Positions 61,453-64,000 of a stretch of 64,000 bases of DNA are shown piece by piece. Position 1 is the stretch's first letter, and every line of letters begins with the position of its first letter. Both the position numbers and the translations under genes were made by a program. The DNA is from JBKDZP01 sp047971315. GTDB lineage: Bacteria; Bacillota_I; Bacilli_A; RF39; UBA660. Where the stretch lies: NCBI GenBank assembly GCA_047971315.1, contig JBKDZP010000003.1:62001-126000 (forward strand), read 5' to 3'. A model generated the notes under the pieces. It saw only the letters and a program-made list of their open reading frames with translations, did no database searches and had not been told where the DNA came from.

Positions 61453-62526
61453 TTATCTTTGATATTCTACATCATTTACTGGTTCAAAAAATTCTATATT
61501 GCGTGTCTTAAAATCATAATCCTGATATTCTTCTGCTTTTATATAAAAGACACTTCCCCAAGTTTCTACAAAAATTTTATTTTCGTCAATATCTACTAAA
61601 TTCATTGCATGTCCAGCTCCTTTAGATGATACTGGAACCTTAATATTTGCACTTGAAGTAATAAAAGTTTCACGACCAGGTTTAGATGATATTCCAATAG
61701 AAATACCGTCTGCTATATAATTATTAATCATTTGCATAAATTCATCATAACTACAATTAGTTGGAATTTCTTTTGCATTAAGATTACAATTAATTTTCTT
61801 TTTCTTAAAGTAATAATTTAACCATAATTCAATGGAATCTACACCTAAACCACTAAATTTTGATTCTGGAGTATCATATTTAACATCATATGTTTTATGA
61901 TTATTTTTCATTAATTCATCAAATTGTTCTTTTGTAATATTATTAATTCCAAAAATTTCTTGTGCTATTTGTTCATATGTTCCATAAAAGGTTTCATTTT
62001 TAACTTTTTTACTTTTATATTTTAATTTATTATGTTCTATTCCATCAGCTAAATATCCGTAATCAAATATTTTTGTCATAGCTTTTAATTCATCATTTAT
62101 GGTTTCATCTTTTGTAATTTCTTTTGCTGCTTCTAGTACAGTATCAAAATACAGTACTTCATATGAATGAATATTCATTTCAATTTGTTTATAGAGTGTT
62201 GCGAATATATCACACAATAAAATATTACAGTCTATTTTATTTTCACCTACCAATAAAGAAAAACCAAATACATCAGTAAATATTTTGTCATCATAATTAT
62301 CAATTTCATAATTAAATAATTGTTCTAATACTGAAGTAGTAACTGATGCATAAGTACATCCTTTTTCACTTAATATTTTCAATTCTTCTTTGGTTAAATT
62401 ATTTTCAATCATTCTTTCAATATATTTTGTTTGTCTAATTTTTGTTGTATTTAAAAGAGCTGATTTTTTTATTGTATTATAAGGTGTATCTTGATCAACT
62501 CTTAAGATTTTTCTTTCTTGTTTCAT
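61453..62526 (-). CDS. Putative papain-like cysteine peptidase or C39-like protein, unknown function
   Basis: 357 aa, no signal peptide or membrane helix. Candidate catalytic residues: Cys57 in EKGCTYASVTTSV, His306 in GAGHAMNLVDID, and the ETWGSVFYI segment (321-329), which resembles the NSWG motif of papain-like enzymes. The middle is helical. Co-oriented with rel (15 bases upstream of it) and with an unknown 184-aa gene. May be an effector, a peptidase or a transglutaminase-like enzyme. Family not confirmed. Confidence 0.6.
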   Translation of the reverse strand: MKQERKILRVDQDTPYNTIKKSALLNTTKIRQTKYIERMIENNLTKEELKILSEKGCTYASVTTSVLEQLFNYEIDNYDDKIFTDVFGFSLLVGENKIDCNILLCDIFATLYKQIEMNIHSYEVLYFDTVLEAAKEITKDETINDELKAMTKIFDYGYLADGIEHNKLKYKSKKVKNETFYGTYEQIAQEIFGINNITKEQFDELMKNNHKTYDVKYDTPESKFSGLGVDSIELWLNYYFKKKKINCNLNAKEIPTNCSYDEFMQMINNYIADGISIGISSKPGRETFITSSANIKVPVSSKGAGHAMNLVDIDENKIFVETWGSVFYIKAEEYQDYDFKTRNIEFFEPVNDVEYQR

Positions 62527-62541
62527 ATATTCGCACTTTCT

Positions 62542-63096
62542 CTAAGCTACTTTTTTATATTGATATTCAACATAGCTAACATTTTCTATTATTTCTTTTT
62601 TTTCAATTTTTTTTATTTTTTGATATGCTTTATTTATTTGTTGCTCTTCAAATTCATTAAATGAATCATATTGTTTTATATAGTCAAATAATTGTTTATT
62701 TTCTATTATTTCTTGAGAAACTATATTTGAATTTCCACCACTTTTTTTACATTCATTTAATTTTCTTAAATATTTTTCTAACATTTTTTTCATTGTATGA
62801 TTATATTCTACCACTGAACGAGCTAATGCTTCTTTTATTCTATTTTCATCTACAGTTTCATCCCAATTTTGAATATAAGGTATACTTTTTAAAAATTTGG
62901 TAACTTCATCATCAACTTTTAAATGAATTTTTGGTGTTTGACCAAATAAATCTGTTTCATTTTCATTTACAAATATACTTCGTAATCTATTTGCTATTAA
63001 AACTTTATTATTTTTTTGAGCAAATAAATATCCTTTAATTATATCGGAAATATCTACCCACAAATAATTAGAATCGTTTTTATCTATTTTAAGCAT
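62542..63096 (-). CDS. Protein of unknown function
   Basis: 184 aa, soluble. The N-terminal half has LWVDISDIIKGYLFAQKNNK and a TPKIHLKVDDEVTKFLKS segment; the C-terminal half is helical with LEKYLRKLNECKKSGG and a coiled coil. AAGGGGGCATTC precedes the ATG. Lies between secF and the putative cysteine peptidase gene, 15 and 10 bases away, so it is probably part of the same transcript. No family recognised. Confidence 0.6.
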   Translation of the reverse strand: MLKIDKNDSNYLWVDISDIIKGYLFAQKNNKVLIANRLRSIFVNENETDLFGQTPKIHLKVDDEVTKFLKSIPYIQNWDETVDENRIKEALARSVVEYNHTMKKMLEKYLRKLNECKKSGGNSNIVSQEIIENKQLFDYIKQYDSFNEFEEQQINKAYQKIKKIEKKEIIENVSYVEYQYKKVA

Positions 63097-63106
63097 GAAT
63101 GCCCCC

Positions 63107-64000
63107 TTAATCGTTAATCCCCTTTATTCTTTTTTCTTCTAATTCGTTTTCTTCATACCATTTTTTACGTTTAGGTTTACCTATTTGTTTTTCTTCTATT
63201 TTAAGCCATATTTGACTTGCAATAAAGATTGATGAGTATGAACCAGCTATTAATCCAAATAATAGTGCAATATTGAAATTTAATATTTCATTTGATCCTA
63301 ATATTATCAAAAATATTACTGGTATTAATGTAGCTGTTGTCGTAATTATACTTCTAGCCAATGTTTTTCTTAAACTATAATTTACTGCATCTACTAATTG
63401 TTGTTTATCATAAATGTTATTTTTATATTCTTTTGTAATTGTTTCTTTAATTCTATCAAATATTACAATTGTATCATTAATTGAGTACCCGATAATAGTT
63501 AAAATAGCAGCTATAAATATACTTGAAATTTCTATTTTAAATATACTAAATAAAGCTATTATAATAAATGCATCATGAAGTAATGCGACTACACCACCTA
63601 CTGCATAACTGAATTTGTATCTGATTGACATATAAATTATAATTCCGATACTTGCAAGTACTAAAGATAAGATTGCATTTTTTATAAGTTCATTTCTAAC
63701 TACATCAGAAATTACTCCAATATCAGTTGTTGCTTCATATTTTTCTTCAAAATATTGTTCTGTTGAAGCGATTTGTTCTTCTGTTAATTTATCACTTATT
63801 TTTAAATCAATAGTTTTACTATTAATGGTTTCAATTGTCGTAATATCATAATTTAATTTTTCAACATCATTTTTAATATCGTTTAAAACTAATTCATTAG
63901 CACTTTTAATTGTAATAGAAGAACCACCTTTAAAGTCTACACCTAAATTAAGCCCACTAAAACTAATTGAAACTATTCCAAGAATTATTACAATAACACT
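63107..64000 (-). CDS. secF: Protein translocase subunit SecF (partial, N-terminus outside)
   Basis: 298 codons are open to the window edge, so the gene begins beyond 64000, and it could be a separate secF or the 3' part of a secDF fusion. The first visible helix is followed by the LNLGVDFKGGSSITIK motif (the SecF D4-type signature), then an extracytoplasmic domain, and four helices with GGVVALLHDAFIIIALF, ILTIIGYSINDTIVIFDRI and RSIITTTATLIPVIFL. SecDF uses the proton gradient to help protein export. Confidence 0.95.
   Translation of the reverse strand, partial: SVIVIILGIVSISFSGLNLGVDFKGGSSITIKSANELVLNDIKNDVEKLNYDITTIETINSKTIDLKISDKLTEEQIASTEQYFEEKYEATTDIGVISDVVRNELIKNAILSLVLASIGIIIYMSIRYKFSYAVGGVVALLHDAFIIIALFSIFKIEISSIFIAAILTIIGYSINDTIVIFDRIKETITKEYKNNIYDKQQLVDAVNYSLRKTLARSIITTTATLIPVIFLIILGSNEILNFNIALLFGLIAGSYSSIFIASQIWLKIEEKQIGKPKRKKWYEENELEEKRIKGIND

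Overview
The window is about 64 kb of very AT-rich DNA that reads as a chromosome segment of a Gram-positive, Bacilli-like bacterium, probably an uncultured gut-type lineage near the Mollicutes/RF39/Erysipelotrichia side of Bacillota. The evidence is: PolC-type replicative polymerase, RNA polymerase omega subunit, five T-box leaders, SufU/SufB, SpoVS, YjcZ-like micro-peptides, GatCAB, and consensus sigma-A promoters. Tryptophan is encoded by TGG and TGA is used as a stop (for example in mutM and the GNAT gene), so the standard bacterial code applies. Species-level assignment cannot be made from sequence reading alone. Nearly all genes lie on the minus strand; the plus-strand exceptions are a small unknown gene (11462), a PpiC-type foldase (12774) and spoVS (18930).

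Layout: 1-2.7 kb pheST with a Phe T-box; 2.7-5.3 kb nitroreductase, YolD-like protein and Y-family polymerase behind a promoter with a dyad operator; 5.4-5.6 kb tRNA-Glu and tRNA-Asn; 5.7-10.9 kb gatCAB-aspS behind an Asn T-box; 10.9-12.7 kb small unknown genes, tRNA-Ile, a repeated terminator element and two micro-peptides; 12.8-22.2 kb foldase, recX, rpoZ, nucleoside phosphorylase, ssb, sufUB, spoVS, an envelope gene cluster and trmB; 22.4-25.4 kb leuS with a Leu T-box; 25.4-36.4 kb GH31 glucosidase, pyruvate kinase, mutM, serS with a Ser T-box, a broken coiled-coil gene, a CDF transporter and polA; 36.5-40.5 kb an ABC exporter whose permease is broken by a stop codon; 41-45.6 kb polC; 45.8-48.1 kb FIST protein and iron alcohol dehydrogenase; 48.3-49.5 kb a decayed pilin gene with a foreign-looking 3' end; 49.6-51.4 kb prmC-prfA; 51.5-53 kb two kinase-like paralogues; 53-57.7 kb AAA ATPase-hisS-aspS behind an Asp T-box; 57.8-64 kb AI-2E family permease, dtd, rel, two unknown genes and the start of a SecF region that runs off the window.

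Main theme: aminoacyl-tRNA supply. Two different aspartyl-tRNA synthetases are present. The one with gatCAB sits under a leader whose specifier reads AAC (Asn) and carries the His of non-discriminating AspRS in its RDHGG motif. The one with hisS sits under a leader whose specifier reads GAC (Asp) and carries the Leu of discriminating AspRS (RDLGG). Operon, riboswitch and active residue therefore agree that asparagine is charged through Asp-tRNA(Asn) transamidation by a dedicated synthetase. The other notable points are genes with in-frame stops (ABC permease, coiled-coil gene, pilin), a GC-rich cassette-like 3' end in the pilin pseudogene, a repeated terminator-bearing RNA-like element, and several conserved-looking genes of unknown function, some of them inside T-box operons.
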